This document shows, piece by piece, positions 18,881 to 32,319 of a stretch of DNA of 64,000 nucleotides. Position 1 is the first letter of the stretch, and every line of letters begins with the position of its first letter. Both the position numbers and the translations under genes were made by a program. Source of the stretch: Synchiropus splendidus (Eukaryota; Chordata; Actinopteri; Syngnathiformes; Callionymidae); NCBI RefSeq assembly GCF_027744825.2, contig NC_071334.1, forward strand, positions 5,699,937 through 5,763,936, given 5' to 3'. Below the pieces are notes generated by a model. The model saw only the letters and a program-made list of their open reading frames with translations. It was not told the DNA's origin and ran no database searches.

Positions 18881-19259
18881 AATTTAAGATGCTGCTAAAG
18901 GACACATGCAACTGTTTCATCATGGCCTCCGACAGTGACCCAAACTTTGACACCAGGGTCATTGAGATCGGCGTAAAGGGAAAGTGCGTGCGGAAGGAGA
19001 ACAGCAGCCTGCTGCTACTTCATTGTTTCCTTAGCTCAAATTCTTCCTCCACTGAACTAATGTGCTGTTTGTTTTGAACACGCTCGTGTTTCCATCAGTT
19101 GGTGACCAGTGTGTGATGTGTTCATGCTGTATATGTATATATATATCAGAGCTTTGATATAAGATCTTGTTTGATTGTCTCCTTTGTTGATGATCAGCCA
19201 ATTCAGACATATCCATAACTCATGGTGATATACCGACGGTGCTCGTACATATGGCCATA

Positions 19260-19501
<242 letters not shown>

Positions 19502-19619
19502 GACAGCGGCGCTGCTGGCACACAAGAAATAAACTTTTAGGGAAAACTCAGAGGTTTTAAAATATATGAACAACCTGTTTGAATACGATTCTGTACGGTT
19601 GGCCATGGTTCTTCTCACG

Positions 19620-20570
19620 TTCTATGAGTGAGTGCTTTTGTCCCTTTTTCCAATTTTCATGCATTTCCAATGTCCTGCGTTAGGCAACATTTTTTTGTTT
19701 TGATCATTTTACTGCAAGAGTACAACAAAAAACAGGAAAAATACATTTTATAAAAAGGTAAGGAATTTATCATGGCGTGAATAAGCTAAGTGAGATGATA
19801 AAGTATTCACAATAACTGGTTCAGTCTGATCTAATCCAATATAAAACTGTGGTTGCCAGCAAGCTGAGCTAAGACACAAGCAAAACAGAAGGGTTGACTT
19901 TCACTTTCCACTCTCCTGCATGACTGGTGATACCTGACGGCATGATGACGTACTGTTAGCATGGTGCTAGCACATGGCCGCTTGCTGACATGGTCAACCT
20001 ATCGCATGCTAGCTTACCACCAGCCAGTCAAGTTTTTACCCATTATTTGTGACTGGTTTGGGCATTGTATAGTATGCTGAGATATGTTCAGGTGCACCTG
20101 CATAAAGTAGGACAAACAGGCGTCCGGGCAGAGGCTGAGTCGGATGCTGGACAAGGAATTTTCAGACATCAAATCTCTGCCTTAAAACCAGACGTACGGC
20201 TGCCTGATGTCCAGGTGTTACTGTCCGAACTCATGAATTGATATGAAACTGAAACTTGTGGGGTTTTTTTGCATTGTTTAAGTGAGACTCACATTGGAAA
20301 CAACTGTGTCCAACTTGCCTTAAAAATGAGTGAACGCCACTATGGTCACATTCAAATGTCCGTTCAAACTGTCATTGTCATTGTTGAGAAGAGCAGGTTA
20401 ATCTGAATTGTTTCAGGTACAGTTACCGACCGGTACTTCATCCTCAGTACCGGTACCTGTACCTGATGTCACCTGATATCCAGGTCAGTCGATCAGCAGA
20501 TTTCTTTCACTGTGTATCGTACAGAACCAGGGATATTGAGTCAGTAAGTACAGGCACATAGTCTGTTTTA
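19620..20570. other. Upstream of CTXND1, no feature recognised
   Basis: Presumed CTXND1 intron or promoter sequence. No exon, RNA gene or clear repeat was seen. Confidence 0.5.
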
Positions 20571-20571
20571 G

Positions 20572-20978
20572 TCCTATCAATAGATTCAAATTTAAATCTC
20601 AAAAAATCGCACTAAAGATGAGTTAACTTGCGATTAATGTCAAATTACACCCACATTTTGTGTCTGTTCTAAATGTAACTTAAAAGAAAATGTTCTCAAT
20701 ACCGAATGAACAATAATGCGTTCCTCATGCAAGCGTTTGTTTACTCCAACAACATAACAGAAACCGTCAAGAGCATTCTTCAGAATAACGCCACAGTCAC
20801 TGAAGAGGCTCAACAACTTGCTACAAGCATAAAATATTCAACATTATTGGCCACTCTGTGAGTTGCATAGAGAACAGATACAAAAACGTGTGATTTATTT
20901 CTCATTAATCGCAAGTTAACTCGCCTAAAATTCTCTGCTCGATTAATTGAGATTCAAAATTTTAACCTGTCGACAGCC
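20572..20978 (+). mobile_element. Dispersed element with GCTGTC-type end, copy A
   Basis: Contains AAATCGCACTAAAGATGAGT near the left and GATTAATTGAGATTCAAAAT ... GACAGCCG at the right end. Interior blocks (CCTCATGCAAGCGTTTGTTTA) reappear in reverse complement within 53915-54290. Non-coding. Confidence 0.6.
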
Positions 20979-21404
20979 GTAGTTAGTTGGACAGGTAAAG
21001 GTACATCTGCCTGGTTGGTCTGGCAGGTCTTGTCGCGTCCAAATTCCAAAACCCAATCTTGGTTTTGTGGGACAATACAGTACGTGCAGTAAAATAAGAC
21101 AATCTTTTGTTTCATCCTTTATGATTTAATGTGCACTTTCTGGGGCCTGGTGCAAACAACGCAAGCTTAAAAAAGCCCATGCTGAAACGTAAAGCTGTCA
21201 AATCTCAAAATGTGCTGACGCGGGAGCCTGTGCAGGTCGAGGTGAGAGAGGCGGGTCCAAGGACAGTTAAATGGAGGAAAGTAGAGAAGGAAGAAGGGCA
21301 GATAAATGTTGCTCCAGTTATCAGTGATGCAGAGAGACAACCAGTGAATGGTCTCGCTGTAAATGACTGGAGTGATGAACAAGCAGCAGTCACAGTCTAC
21401 ACAC

Positions 21405-21660
21405 ACACACTTGCATCGTTGTGGGGACATTGTGAGGTTTCTCATGGCCATAACCCTTTCCCCAGCCTCTCCCCCTAAACCTAACCATCCAAAACACATA
21501 GCTCACCTGAACCAGAACTCTGAACCAGGACTGAAACCCAGTTATAATGACCCAGTTATTCTGAAGTCTTCATCCTAAAATCGAGGTGTAACCTCATGGG
21601 GTCCAGCCAAATGTCCCTAAAAAGTCACACGGTCCTCACAAGGACACACACACACACTAG
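21405..21660 (-). repeat. Dispersed GTGGGGAC-type repeat, copy 4
   Basis: CATAACCCTTTCCCCAGCCT, CTAACCATCCAAAACACATA and TCCTCACAAGGACACACACA blocks are shared with 3110-3445 and, inverted, with 14660-15250. Confidence 0.65.
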
Positions 21661-24600
21661 GTGATGTGCTGACAATAGGAATGGGGACGATCGCCACTGA
21701 GGCTTACTGAAGATGACTGAATTAACAAGATAGTTATATACACACATACACCAGAGATACACAGATATAGACTCATGGAAAAGGACCAGCAAAACATGAG
21801 CTGGGCACTGAAATTCTTCAACTGAGCATCTGTGTTAGTGGTTGCGTCATTTATTTTTCCTGCCCAATGGGACTTCTGACTCCACTGTCTCCTGCCTGAT
21901 GGAGTAAGTTCCCCTCTGACCATAATGGCTTACCTTACATCCAATTTCCAAAGAGTCCGGAAGCGGTGCTGATGTGCCTGTGTCTTTATTTCAAAAAGAA
22001 AAACATTGTTCAGTGTTTGTCGAGTTCCACTGACTGTGCATATTTGCGGAGCTCCGCACAGCACCGCGGCAGAGAGACTTGCTCAGACAGGAAGTCAGAC
22101 AGTGAAAAACGATGTGAATCCGAAACAGTCAGCAGAGCGCTTCGCTCCTGACAACCTGGATGACCTGGTTCATTTTGGAGATCGAGCGTCGGCCCGTTCT
22201 TTATGACTTTTGTCATGACCTCAATAAAGACATTGCCTCTTTCAACCCAACAGCGTCCTCTCAAGGAGGAGTTCAGGTGGAGGTTGGGAGAAAGAGTTCT
22301 CTCGCAAGTTAACAATGAAGAGCTTCATTTGCGATTTTCACCTCAATCGACTGCCCTCATTCAGAGTCTCTCCACAGACATTCAGATTACAAGCTCTTTG
22401 AGAAATTGCTGAAAATGGAAAGATATGGATTAAGATAGGACTGGAGCTGGCGGGACTTGCCCGACCCTCGCACACTTCCCTTTGATAGAGGTGAAAGTTT
22501 TAGTCTTTGGTCTGGGCCTGTGTGCCAGTGAGGAGACAGAGGAATAATGACTCAGAAGAGATCAGGGAGGATGAGCACGGCTCAGGAAAGAAGGGCTTAG
22601 GAAGGAAAGATTGAGAAGCGAGGTAAAAATAAGGAATAATAATGGTTCCCTCTTTGAATCGGAGGAATGTTTGACTCATGACTGGAATTTCAGTCAGTCC
22701 GACCGCTCCACACCCTGTGGCCTTTAAAGCTTTTCTCATTCATGCTTAGACACAAACCACTCCAGCATGCTTCACCTGTGACACCATTATAGGGGTGATG
22801 TACAAGATGTTTCAAATACATATACAGTTACGCCACTTCTTCCGCTCTCCGCCCCAGATAACCTTGTTTTTAAGACATTATCATTAAATCACACATCAAA
22901 TTTATGTTGCTACAGCAACTGATTTAACGGATACTCCACAAAAGGTTAGTTTAGATGAGACCAGGGGTCGGGAACCTCTGCCTCGCGAGGCAAATGTGGC
23001 TCTTTTATGACTGAATTTGACAGTTTTCACAGCATGGACTTCAGCACCTGAGGATGGGCAGGTTCTCTGACTTGCTTACCCAAGCAGTTCCAGTGTTATG
23101 GAAACAACGTAGCTTGTGGCATGGCATGCTGCTTCTGTGTCTCGCTCCAAAGCCAACACCAGTCCACAACAAGCACCATTTAGAAACAACAATGTACATG
23201 CAGTACAGATTGGATCGAAGAGCTAGTTAAGATACGCTGAACGCTGCATGTAACGACAACATGTAAATGTTAGAAGTTCACTGGGGACTTAAAGTGACTA
23301 CACCCTACTGTTTTGAAGTCTGAAAACTCTTTGAAAGGATCCATGAATCGGACTCATCTGAACACTTTCAACCTGAAACTGATCCAAACCACCACCGTAT
23401 GTGGTTTCGCCAACTCATCCTCACTGCCATGTGGTTGAGTAAGTTGCCTATATGTCCTATAATGAGGGGTTATAAATAACAACTGACATCAATGATGATT
23501 CACTGGATCATGTTGGACGCTCCCTGCGATCCCCGCGCCTGCCCTGGATGGAAAACGTTCTTCTAGTCCACTGAAACACCTGTGGCAATTGCAAAGCTTA
23601 AGGCTGCCTTTGTCGTCAGTATAGGACGCAAAAGTCCACTTTCCCATTGTCAATATATAACGCCATGGAGTGAAGATGAGCAAAGCATTTTGGGCTGCTA
23701 AATGTAATGTGCTGTTATCTGATACATAAGGGGCTGCATGGGTCAGGTAACTGCCTCTGCAGCGGAGGGAAAATGCTCACTCGTCTGCCAGTCCCTGTTG
23801 CTGGAACCATGGTTCTCTATCTCTATTTCACGCTGACTCAAACATTGGTTTCATCAGACCGGAGAATTTTATTTCCCATGGATTCAGAGTCAGAGGTTAT
23901 GCAGGAGCCCCGACAGATGCCAGGTTTGCACAAGCCTTTGAACTGTGCAAAATACTGCAATAAACTCAAAGTCTCACCGACAAAAGTTTAACATGTGGCC
24001 AGTTCGTGGAAGGACCCTGTTGGTTTTACGGATGATCAAGGTCACTGTACTCACGACCTTCCGCAGAATTTTGGCTGTACCATTTGTGTCTCAAGGGAAA
24101 CCCATGATGGAGGTCAAGAGAAAATGATTGTGACCTCACAGACCACGCTATGACCAACCCATGCTCAGTCTGATGCCGTCATATATGGACTTTTGCGTCC
24201 TATCCTGGCGACCAAGGCAGCCATCAGCGTCGCATGTTGACGCATGAACACGTCAATGGAGTAAAATTTTCCTTCCCATGTAAAGGTAACTGCCATATAC
24301 AGTGCTGTCGAGGCGGAAGTGAATCGTATGCTAAGAAGCTCTCCTTCTGAGTGATGGTCACCTAAGACGCACAGCAGTTTGATGGGCTCTCTATACCAAT
24401 AGGCACATTGTTACACGTAGAATGAATAGAGCGCCATCCCATGGCTTAACTAACCGCAACCTCATGCTGCCAATGCATGAACTTGCAACTTGTGGTCAGT
24501 ATAGGAGGCAAAAGTCCACCTTCCCAACATCAATATATGACGCCATGAAAGTGAGGATGGGTCGCTCTGACTTGTGCTGTCGATGGTGGAACTTGTGCGA

Positions 24601-25134
24601 AGCTTTACAAAAGTTCTATCAAAGGCATTCATCAATGAAGCAGGAGCAACAACTCAGGGAGGAAACAGGACGCACCGGAGCACAATCCTGACAGCAAAGG
24701 CAATGGAGCAATCATGTTTTCATTACAGGGCATTTTGTGAAGAATTTTGAGGGAAAATGAAACCAGCCTTCACTGCACTGCTTTCCTTTTGCAATCGGCG
24801 TTTTTATCTTATTGTGAGCCCAACAATTTGTAAATGTCAGCGCTTTACTTTTCCACGGAAAAGGCAGAGCAGGACATCAGCTACAGCGATAAAAAAAAGC
24901 TGCCACCTCGCATTTATCAGCCAGGAAAAGGTTTGATCCGGCTCATCTTCAGCCGCATAATTTTGGAATCTGACACAGAGTGACTAATAGTACAAGGTCA
25001 CACATTGGTGAGATGCACAATCTACGGCACAGCAGCTGGAGCAGAGGAGTTCGGGACGAACATTTGGAAACAAGTTGTGTTTTCATCCAGCCTGGGATGT
25101 GACTCATTGTTAACGTGTCTATGATAACAACACA
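21661..25134. other. Intergenic, old transposon fragments only
   Basis: At 22972 a hAT-like terminus CAGGGGTCGGGAACC begins a fragment with no matching right end seen. Around 23590-23700, 24170-24230 and 24490-24570 three related fragments (TATAGGACGCAAAAGTCCAC type) occur in both orientations. No gene recognised. Confidence 0.5.
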
Positions 25135-25255
25135 TTCAACAAACCCTCACATCATTTCTAAACCAAGAGCAAGAGCGCCATCTAGTGGCCTCTGAAAATT
25201 GCGACACTGTTTCATCAACCCTTCATGATACCTCATCTACCCGTCAGTACTGTCC
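25135..25255. repeat. Family P half copy
   Basis: CCTCACATCATTTCTAAACC, then AGCGCCATCTAGTGG (25174-25188, CTCF-like on the minus strand) and GACACTGTTTCATCAACCCT. Confidence 0.7.
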
Positions 25256-25785
25256 ATTAACAGGTGAAGTGTAAAAACTGAGGAAATTGCCTTGAAAGAA
25301 AAATGGCTATAAAAACCAGTGATCTTGGTGGTAACACACAGATGTTTTCTCTTTGTTAGTGAGTCATTCAAGATGACTCAGATTCACTCAGATGACCAGA
25401 GCAAGGAGGTAGGCACGGTGCTCACCTACTCTGTTGCTGGGACAAACTAGTTTTCCAACAGTTTCAACTGTAAACATGCTAACGGTTGCTAACATAGAGG
25501 TACCGTTGTCTCCTTAAACCAAGAAATCCTCTAATCTTCCTGTGAGAACTAACCATAAAAACAACCTGACTGAAGGAAGCTGAAGACAAATCTCCACATC
25601 TGCAGATCATGGTCGTGGCCAGTTCCAAAACACAGCTGATATTAGGTTTGTCATGTGATCACCGCAGACATGGACTCAGACTGAGGAACACACACACTGC
25701 ATCAGGTCACGCACACGACTTCTACATTGTATAGAAGGTTATTAGACACCATTAGCCGCACATCACCCAGTCCCATCATAGTCCA

Positions 25786-26212
25786 GCTACTGGCTACATC
25801 CTAGCTTAGTCCAGCTACTGGCTACATGTTAGCTTAGTCCAGCTACTGGGTACATGTTAGCTTAGTCCAGCTACTGGCTACATGCTAGCTTAGTCCAGCT
25901 ACTGGCTACATGCTAGCTTAGTCCAGCTACTGACTACATGCTAGCTTAGTCCAGCTACTGGGCTACATGCTAGCTCAGTCCAGCTACTGGCTACATGCTA
26001 GCTCAGTCCAGCTACTGGCTACATGCTAGCTTAGTCCAGCTACTGGCTACATGCTAGCTTAGTCCAGCTACTGACTACATGCTAGCTTAGTCCAGCTACT
26101 AGGTACATGTTAGCTTAGTCCAGCTACTGGCTACATGCTAGCTTAGTCTTGCTACTGGCTACATGCTAGCTTCGTCCAGCTACTGGCTACATGCTAGCTT
26201 AGTCCAGCTATT
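25786..26212 (+). repeat. 28-bp minisatellite
   Basis: About 15 tandem units of the type TAGTCCAGCTACTGGCTACA followed by TGCTAGCT, with few substitutions (GGCTACAT/GGGTACAT, GCTAGC/GTTAGC). High identity suggests recent expansion. There are no unique spacers, so it is not a CRISPR. Confidence 0.95.
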
Positions 26213-28400
26213 AACTCCATTATTCAGGTCATGGAGTCCCACTAAGAGAAGTTGAAATTTCTCTCCAGTAGTCGGACTAAGCTGTTTAGATGCATTTTAA
26301 TAGTCCAAACTTATCTGAACTAACGCAATAATTCTGTTTTCTGAGCGTCATGTGACCATGCTCAGTGTTCATGTCCCTGGGGAACATGCGATTGGCCCAT
26401 CTGAAGACACAAACCATTGCATGCACTCTTGATGAATCACAGGTGTTTTAGTGTGTCTACAATTCAACCGAAGACCTAAACTACAGCTGCCTGGACATCA
26501 AAAACCATTTGATTGACAGCTGGTTGGAACGACACTGATGCCAAAGCAGTATCTGTGCGTGAAATCCAAAGAGTCACAGTGGCTCATCGAGTGGTATTTG
26601 CCTGTAGATCTGTATCAATACTCAGTCAATACAAGACGATCCTCGGCTCTTCACCTCAGCAAAGCACATTTCCTTGTTAAAGCCTGAACCATTACCGTTC
26701 TTTGAAACCGACGCCTTCATTTCTGAAGGATTTATGTTCTTAAATAACAAAATAAAACATTAAAACGAAATATAATTCCTTTAATATAACTAAAATACAT
26801 CTAGCATTTAGGACTCAGTCATGTTTTTATATTTTTTATATGTTTTATAAACTCATATTAAACTTGGTGTGATTTATTGGCACCGCTGACTGAGATGGAA
26901 TATTCCAGATAGGAAGTGCAGTCTCTGCCTGCTTATATAAGTTTCACTACATTACAGAATCTTAATGAAGCTTCACCAGTTTCCCTCATCTGTCCTTGAT
27001 GTTGTTCATTGAGCTTCTAGGGGAAGTCAGGCCTTGCTACTGCAGCCACGGTCAGTTAAACCTTCTCTCGCTCCATACTCATCCAAAAGTGCCCGCAGCA
27101 TTTTGAAAGTCAAAGCTGTTTCGTCTTCTTGTCATTGTCCATGGTTTTATCAAGGCTTCCCTCTTGAGCTCGTACCTTGTGATTATTCAGGTTCCCATCT
27201 GAATATTTCTGAGCCAATCTAGTGAAAATGCGCAAAAATAAAATGTGACTTCATGCCACTCTGCATTTGTTATTATGTTGCGATCATTGAGAGGAGAGTG
27301 CGCCATGAGATGATGTCATCAGAGAGCGTCTGTTAACCACAAAACACACTGTTTTCTATTCAATATAGCATCAGACTACACCCACATGGAGCCATGCATT
27401 TCCTGAACACATGACTTTAAAAAAGTTCTCGGTAAAAATGAAGCCATCTCTGCCATCCACAACCACCTGAAAACAATCGAAAATAAATAAGTAAAATAAT
27501 TTCTGGCATTTTCATTCATGTTTATTTTCGCTTTGTGAAAGTCTGAATAAGAAGCCCATCAATGTGAGATATCTGTGAGGAAACAGCTACACGTCTCCAC
27601 TTGAAATATGATTTATAATCGGTATGTCGTAAAACTACCAGCACAGTCAGCATAAAAGATAAAATTGCTCCATTAAAAAGTAAAAGAAGCAACATAAAGT
27701 GTGTTAAGTGGAAAGATAGTCTCATCATTCTGTCAATTAGACAGTCATTACAGAAATTCATCCTCAATTTCACAACCTTTCATTCACACCGTCTCTCTGC
27801 CTGGCAACACTTTAAAGTACGGTCTCTTGCAGTGGCGCCTTCACAGTGCCACAAAATACAGTAGCACGGGCTTCAAGACTATGAAGTGTTTGTGAGAAGC
27901 AATTTCAGAACTACTGACATCTGCACTTCTGCCACTGATGAGAAATAGGCAGCTGGACAAATGACATCTTTATATTAACAGACACATTAGCTCAAACCAC
28001 AGAGGCCAACATGGCAGTCCATTACCATGCAAATGCTGTAAACCATCAACTACTGAACTCACAGATATTGGATCTGACTCGGAGGGAAACAGACTTCTGC
28101 TGAAGTGGTGGCATTCTTCAACTCAGAAAGCAGTTCAGATGTGATATTTTCCCGATAATCCTAAAAGACACATCACAATTTCCCACAGACATTCGGTCAA
28201 AGTGGTGACCGTGGCTGTATTTGTGTATTTATAAAGAGTAGTATTCACTCTTTATCAATCAGTTGAAGTGCAATAGCAAGGAGCCAGAACAGGTTCTGAC
28301 AGTAATATTTGGGGGGTAAATAGTTTCAGCGATTGAGAGCCTGTGTTATCGCAGACCAATGCACAGATGCAGCAGGAGAGAGACGCCGTGGCAGCTGGAT
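26213..28400. other. Intergenic, no feature recognised
   Basis: AT-rich sequence with only short chance reading frames. No repeat family or exon could be supported. Confidence 0.5.
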
Positions 28401-28405
28401 TAAAT

Positions 28406-28442
28406 AACCAATATCCAACTACTTTGTCGTTGGATATTGGTT
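28406..28442. repeat. Perfect 14-bp inverted repeat, 9-nt loop
   Basis: AACCAATATCCAAC, loop TACTTTGTC, then GTTGGATATTGGTT. Each arm contains a CCAAT/ATTGG box. Confidence 0.85.
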
Positions 28443-29578
28443 GCAGTTTTACAGCCCAGGACAACCATCCATGGCATAGATGGTGTTGTTCCAGTAGCTA
28501 CAATCCTCCAGAGCTATACTGAGAGAGCGCTAACATGTTAGCACAGGGCTAAGCAGCGTAAAACTCTGGCAAAAGAGGCTTTTATCAGGCCACACTTGTG
28601 TCTGGCCTTTCTAGCCAAGTGACTTCATATGGATCTATATCATGAATGCAGTCTGTGGTGCGTTCACTAGATGGCGCTGAGGAGTGACAGTTGGCTGCCA
28701 CACGCTAGCATCAGCTACGTGGATCCAGCAACCAGTCCTTGGTCTACATTTGACAATAGTTGGGGTTTGAAAATAAAAGCTTGTCACGACAGGTGTGTTT
28801 GATCGGCTGCTCTGTTGAGCAGGAGACGCACTTGAGCTCAGCTTCCGAACTGTTCACCAGGAAATGAACATGACGTTGCATCTTGCCGCTGTCAAAATAT
28901 GGGGAAAACTTACAAATATTGATTATTAATATTGTCACAAAAAAATCATAGTATATTTCAGATTACGTTTTTTCCCATGGCCCTAATATGTAACCATATA
29001 TGGAATCACACATGAGCTCAACTTTCACATTTTTTTACATGAATACTGGAGCGATCTTAACCGTTTAGATAACAGCAGAGTTGGGGGACCACTTTCATGT
29101 ACAAAACTAGAGACAATACAATCTTTATTCAAGCGTTAATCCTCTGCTCTGCTCTGAACTTTAAATCTCAGATCTGACATGAGGAATTGGATGGTGGTGT
29201 CAGCGTAGCCCCAGCAGAGCAGGAGCTCCTTCTCCTTTTCACATCATCCCTAATGAACATCTGGGCTAGGATTCTGTTTTCTCTGCAAACATAGCTTCAG
29301 TCTTTGACTTCAGCGACTTAGTTGCCTCAGGCCAGTAATCTTATGCAAACATGCAGTTCGCCTCAGAAATATTTGGCAACAGAGCTAACAAACCCACTTC
29401 ACAAAACATTACACAACGGTTGTTATCTCATAATACTCAACAATGTTTTCCAAATCTCTGAGCTCAGAAGACAGATACAGTGGCGAGTGTGTGAACATGC
29501 AGCACTGCCTCAGCTTCCTGCCAGGGAAGATGAACTGTTGCCTATGCAGTGCGTAGAAAGAGAAAGTCGGCTTCTTAC

Positions 29579-29690
29579 CTGTTTCCCTCACATCCTGCAC
29601 AAATCCCGGTGTTAGATCAGCTCCCAGTCCCTGCTGAGGAACCGCCACGGCAGAGAGCAAGGTGAGGTTTTAAGGGAGTTAAATAGGAGT
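29579..29690 (-). promoter_or_regulatory. Candidate 5' UTR exon and promoter, possibly of CTXND1
   Basis: On the minus strand an AT-rich box (CCTATTTAACTCCCTTAAAA, near 29690-29665) is followed by a GC-richer stretch ending GGAAACAG before a consensus donor GTAAGAAG (GT at 29578-29577). This could splice to the acceptor before the CTXND1 coding exon 10 kb away. It is inferred from motif order and orientation only. Confidence 0.22.
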
Positions 29691-30257
29691 CAGGATGGAG
29701 AGAGAGACGGAGAGAAAACCACAGCCAGTGAGAAACAGAGCGGCAGCTGGATCAATGTTGGTCGGGCGGCAGTTACTGCTGCATCCACTCGCCTCAAACT
29801 GAGGGGTAAAGCATCAACCCTGCTTGTTTCAAACAGACGCGGTTTGTGAATCTGCAACTGTCTTCTGAAACACATACTAAGGTGCCACCACTGCTTAAAT
29901 CCATGGAGTTCCATCACGGACATGATTGTAAATGATGTATTTTAAATAATGGTAGCATTCAAGCATTGGAACAGCAGATCAATGTGTTGCAAGTGTCATG
30001 TATAAATTGAATAACTGAGCGCTCCTTTTGTTTGCCACTGTGATTCCACCAGCTGATAAGCTCTGTTGATGTCCGCACAAATAGTTGTGAATTAATACAC
30101 AGAGAAGGAAAGACATAGCTGTAGAATAGTGCAACCTTAAATCCTGGACGCAGTGTTTCGACGTTTGTTTCTGTGCCGCTAAATGCAGTGGCAGGCAGTC
30201 AGAGCCTTCAACTACTGCTAGTTTTGAACATACTCAAACTTATTACTGACTTTAAGT

Positions 30258-31127
30258 CAGTGTTTCTCAACTGGTGTGCCACGGCAAACAGTGTGGGAAA
30301 TGATCCAGTATCACCACATTTGTCCGGAGATAGAGGCGACATTAAATCATGAACAATTAGAACGTGTTGACCATCTACCAACCTGAGGTGACACGGATTC
30401 GATCACATCTTTCTATATTCTGTATTGATCTGTGCTGATGTGTCGACCTGTTCATCACTCGCTGAATGGTGCGCACTGCTCCTCTTCCCACATACTCACA
30501 GTAAAGAAGCCGGTAAAATGCGCAACTTTGAGTTGTTTTTAAACCTGATGCGCCTCACCTTCAGGACAGAATGATGGCGAGTTCTTTATCGAACCCGCAA
30601 CGCCAAAGACTGTCTGCATGTGGAGCAACAGTGCTAATGGCTAACGCGACGTCTTACTTCAAAACTTTATTGACACTCTTAGACGTCGAAGTTTGCTTAA
30701 AAGTTGGCTAAAAACCAAACATGACGAGATAAAGAATCATTGTTGTTATGAAGCTGAGACAAAGAATTCAGAAAATTCCCCAAACTAGAATAAAATCATG
30801 CAAAAGAGAATGTGATTAAAACAAATAAAACGGTTATTTAAAATTAACTAAATCATTATATATATCTATATATATATAGATATATATATATATTTGCCAT
30901 ATCTCCCTCACTCTCCACCCCCTTTCTGGAGACATTTTAAACAAATTCATTGTCTGCATTTTTTTTAACAATAACATGACAAAATAGCGTGTTAGTAGCT
31001 ACAGTTTTTCACAAATTAATTTTTACAAAGCACAATTGCCTTTTAGCCAACGCTCCTTTCCTGTGGTGAGCCTCACAATTTTTTTCAATGAATGAAGTGC
31101 GCCGTGGTTTAAGGTTGCAAAACACTG
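30258..31127. mobile_element. Non-autonomous hAT element, 870 bp
   Basis: The left end CAGTGTTTCTCAACTGGTG is a known hAT-type terminus; the right end, read in reverse, is CAGTGTTTTGCAACCTTAAA. Flanks CTTTAAGT (30250-30257) and CTTTAAAT (31128-31135) form an 8-bp target duplication with one mismatch, the hAT signature. No transposase frame; it includes a (TA)n stretch at about 30856-30893. Confidence 0.8.
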
Positions 31128-31135
31128 CTTTAAAT

Positions 31136-32300
31136 TTCCAAATGTTGTTCACTTTACACTTTGACTCTAAGTAATTTTAAACATATATCAGTTCATTCAT
31201 TGAAAGCAGTTCTCTGACCAGATAGCAAGGGTTGTGTAAAAAAAAAAAAACTTCACATGATAAGCAGCAGAAGGTGACTTTAAAATGGACATTTATTTGG
31301 AAGGACGTGTGAATTACATGGAGGAACTTCGGTTCCAGAGAGTGGTTGCTGTTGCTCTGACCCATTGAATGATCAAGGCTAACTTTGAAATTTTATCATC
31401 TTTGCAAACTGAAATTCATATGATGAGAGATAAAAAAAAAAAAAATCTAAACTGAGCTTATTGCGATCAACAACATTTGTACTGCCGCAAAAAGCATCTG
31501 ATTGATTAGATAAAATAAATGTGGGATAATAATATAGGTTTGAAATAAGTAGCAGACGTTTTCTAGTTGACAACTGCTGATGTAGGCAGATGTGGTGTAA
31601 TGTAGCTCTGATTTTACAGAGATGCCCAACAAAATATGAAGCAATTGTGGTGCAGTTAGAATGTTCGGTGCCACTTTACTTGTAGGTCTGATCTATAATG
31701 CATTATCAGTGCATTCCTAAGATGCATTTATAAGGTTGTACCGAACATGTTATGAATACTCATAATCAGGTATAGTAGTTTTTGTCAGGGTTTATGTCAT
31801 ATTATAAGTTGTGGATGTAATTTAAGTATCTTAACCGCAGCCTGACCACAAAGTATTATATTATGAGAAATGAGGTTGCACTGTTCTTTCAATTTTGGCA
31901 CCTTATAATCTTAATAAACCTTGTAACAAGTTGTCATACACAATAATGAACATACATTACATGTTTTATGAGCCTTATAAACGCACCTTGGTGCCTTATA
32001 AATGTGGTTATAATGCATTATGCAGGACAGAATCTTCATGTCATCTTATTATCGCTGTTGAATACGATGACGGTATATAACAGAACCAGAGCCACTTTGG
32101 CTTGGAGGCGGTTTCTGGTGTAGTAGGAATACAGAGTCGTGCAGCTGGACGTCTATGTTTCCACCAGCCCGCATCCTCCCGTGCTCCACTGACTATAGAT
32201 TAATGTATTCATGGAGCTCGAAAATCTCGCGGTGCTTCCATTCAGACATCTTGCATGATATTAAATCTGCCCTCGAAGGCTTATTTAGCCTCAAATAAAG
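31136..32300. other. Region upstream of the ARNT2 CpG-rich promoter
   Basis: AT-rich. A dispersed-repeat-like block of GTTATGAATACTCATAATC and CTTATAAA motifs lies at about 31670-32030. No exon seen. Confidence 0.45.
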
Positions 32301-32319
32301 GACAAAGGGGTCGTTATAG

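Noticed and set aside
21131..21478. 115-codon plus-strand frame
   Set aside because: No ATG start (opens with GTG), no recognised homology, and its end runs into a dispersed repeat.
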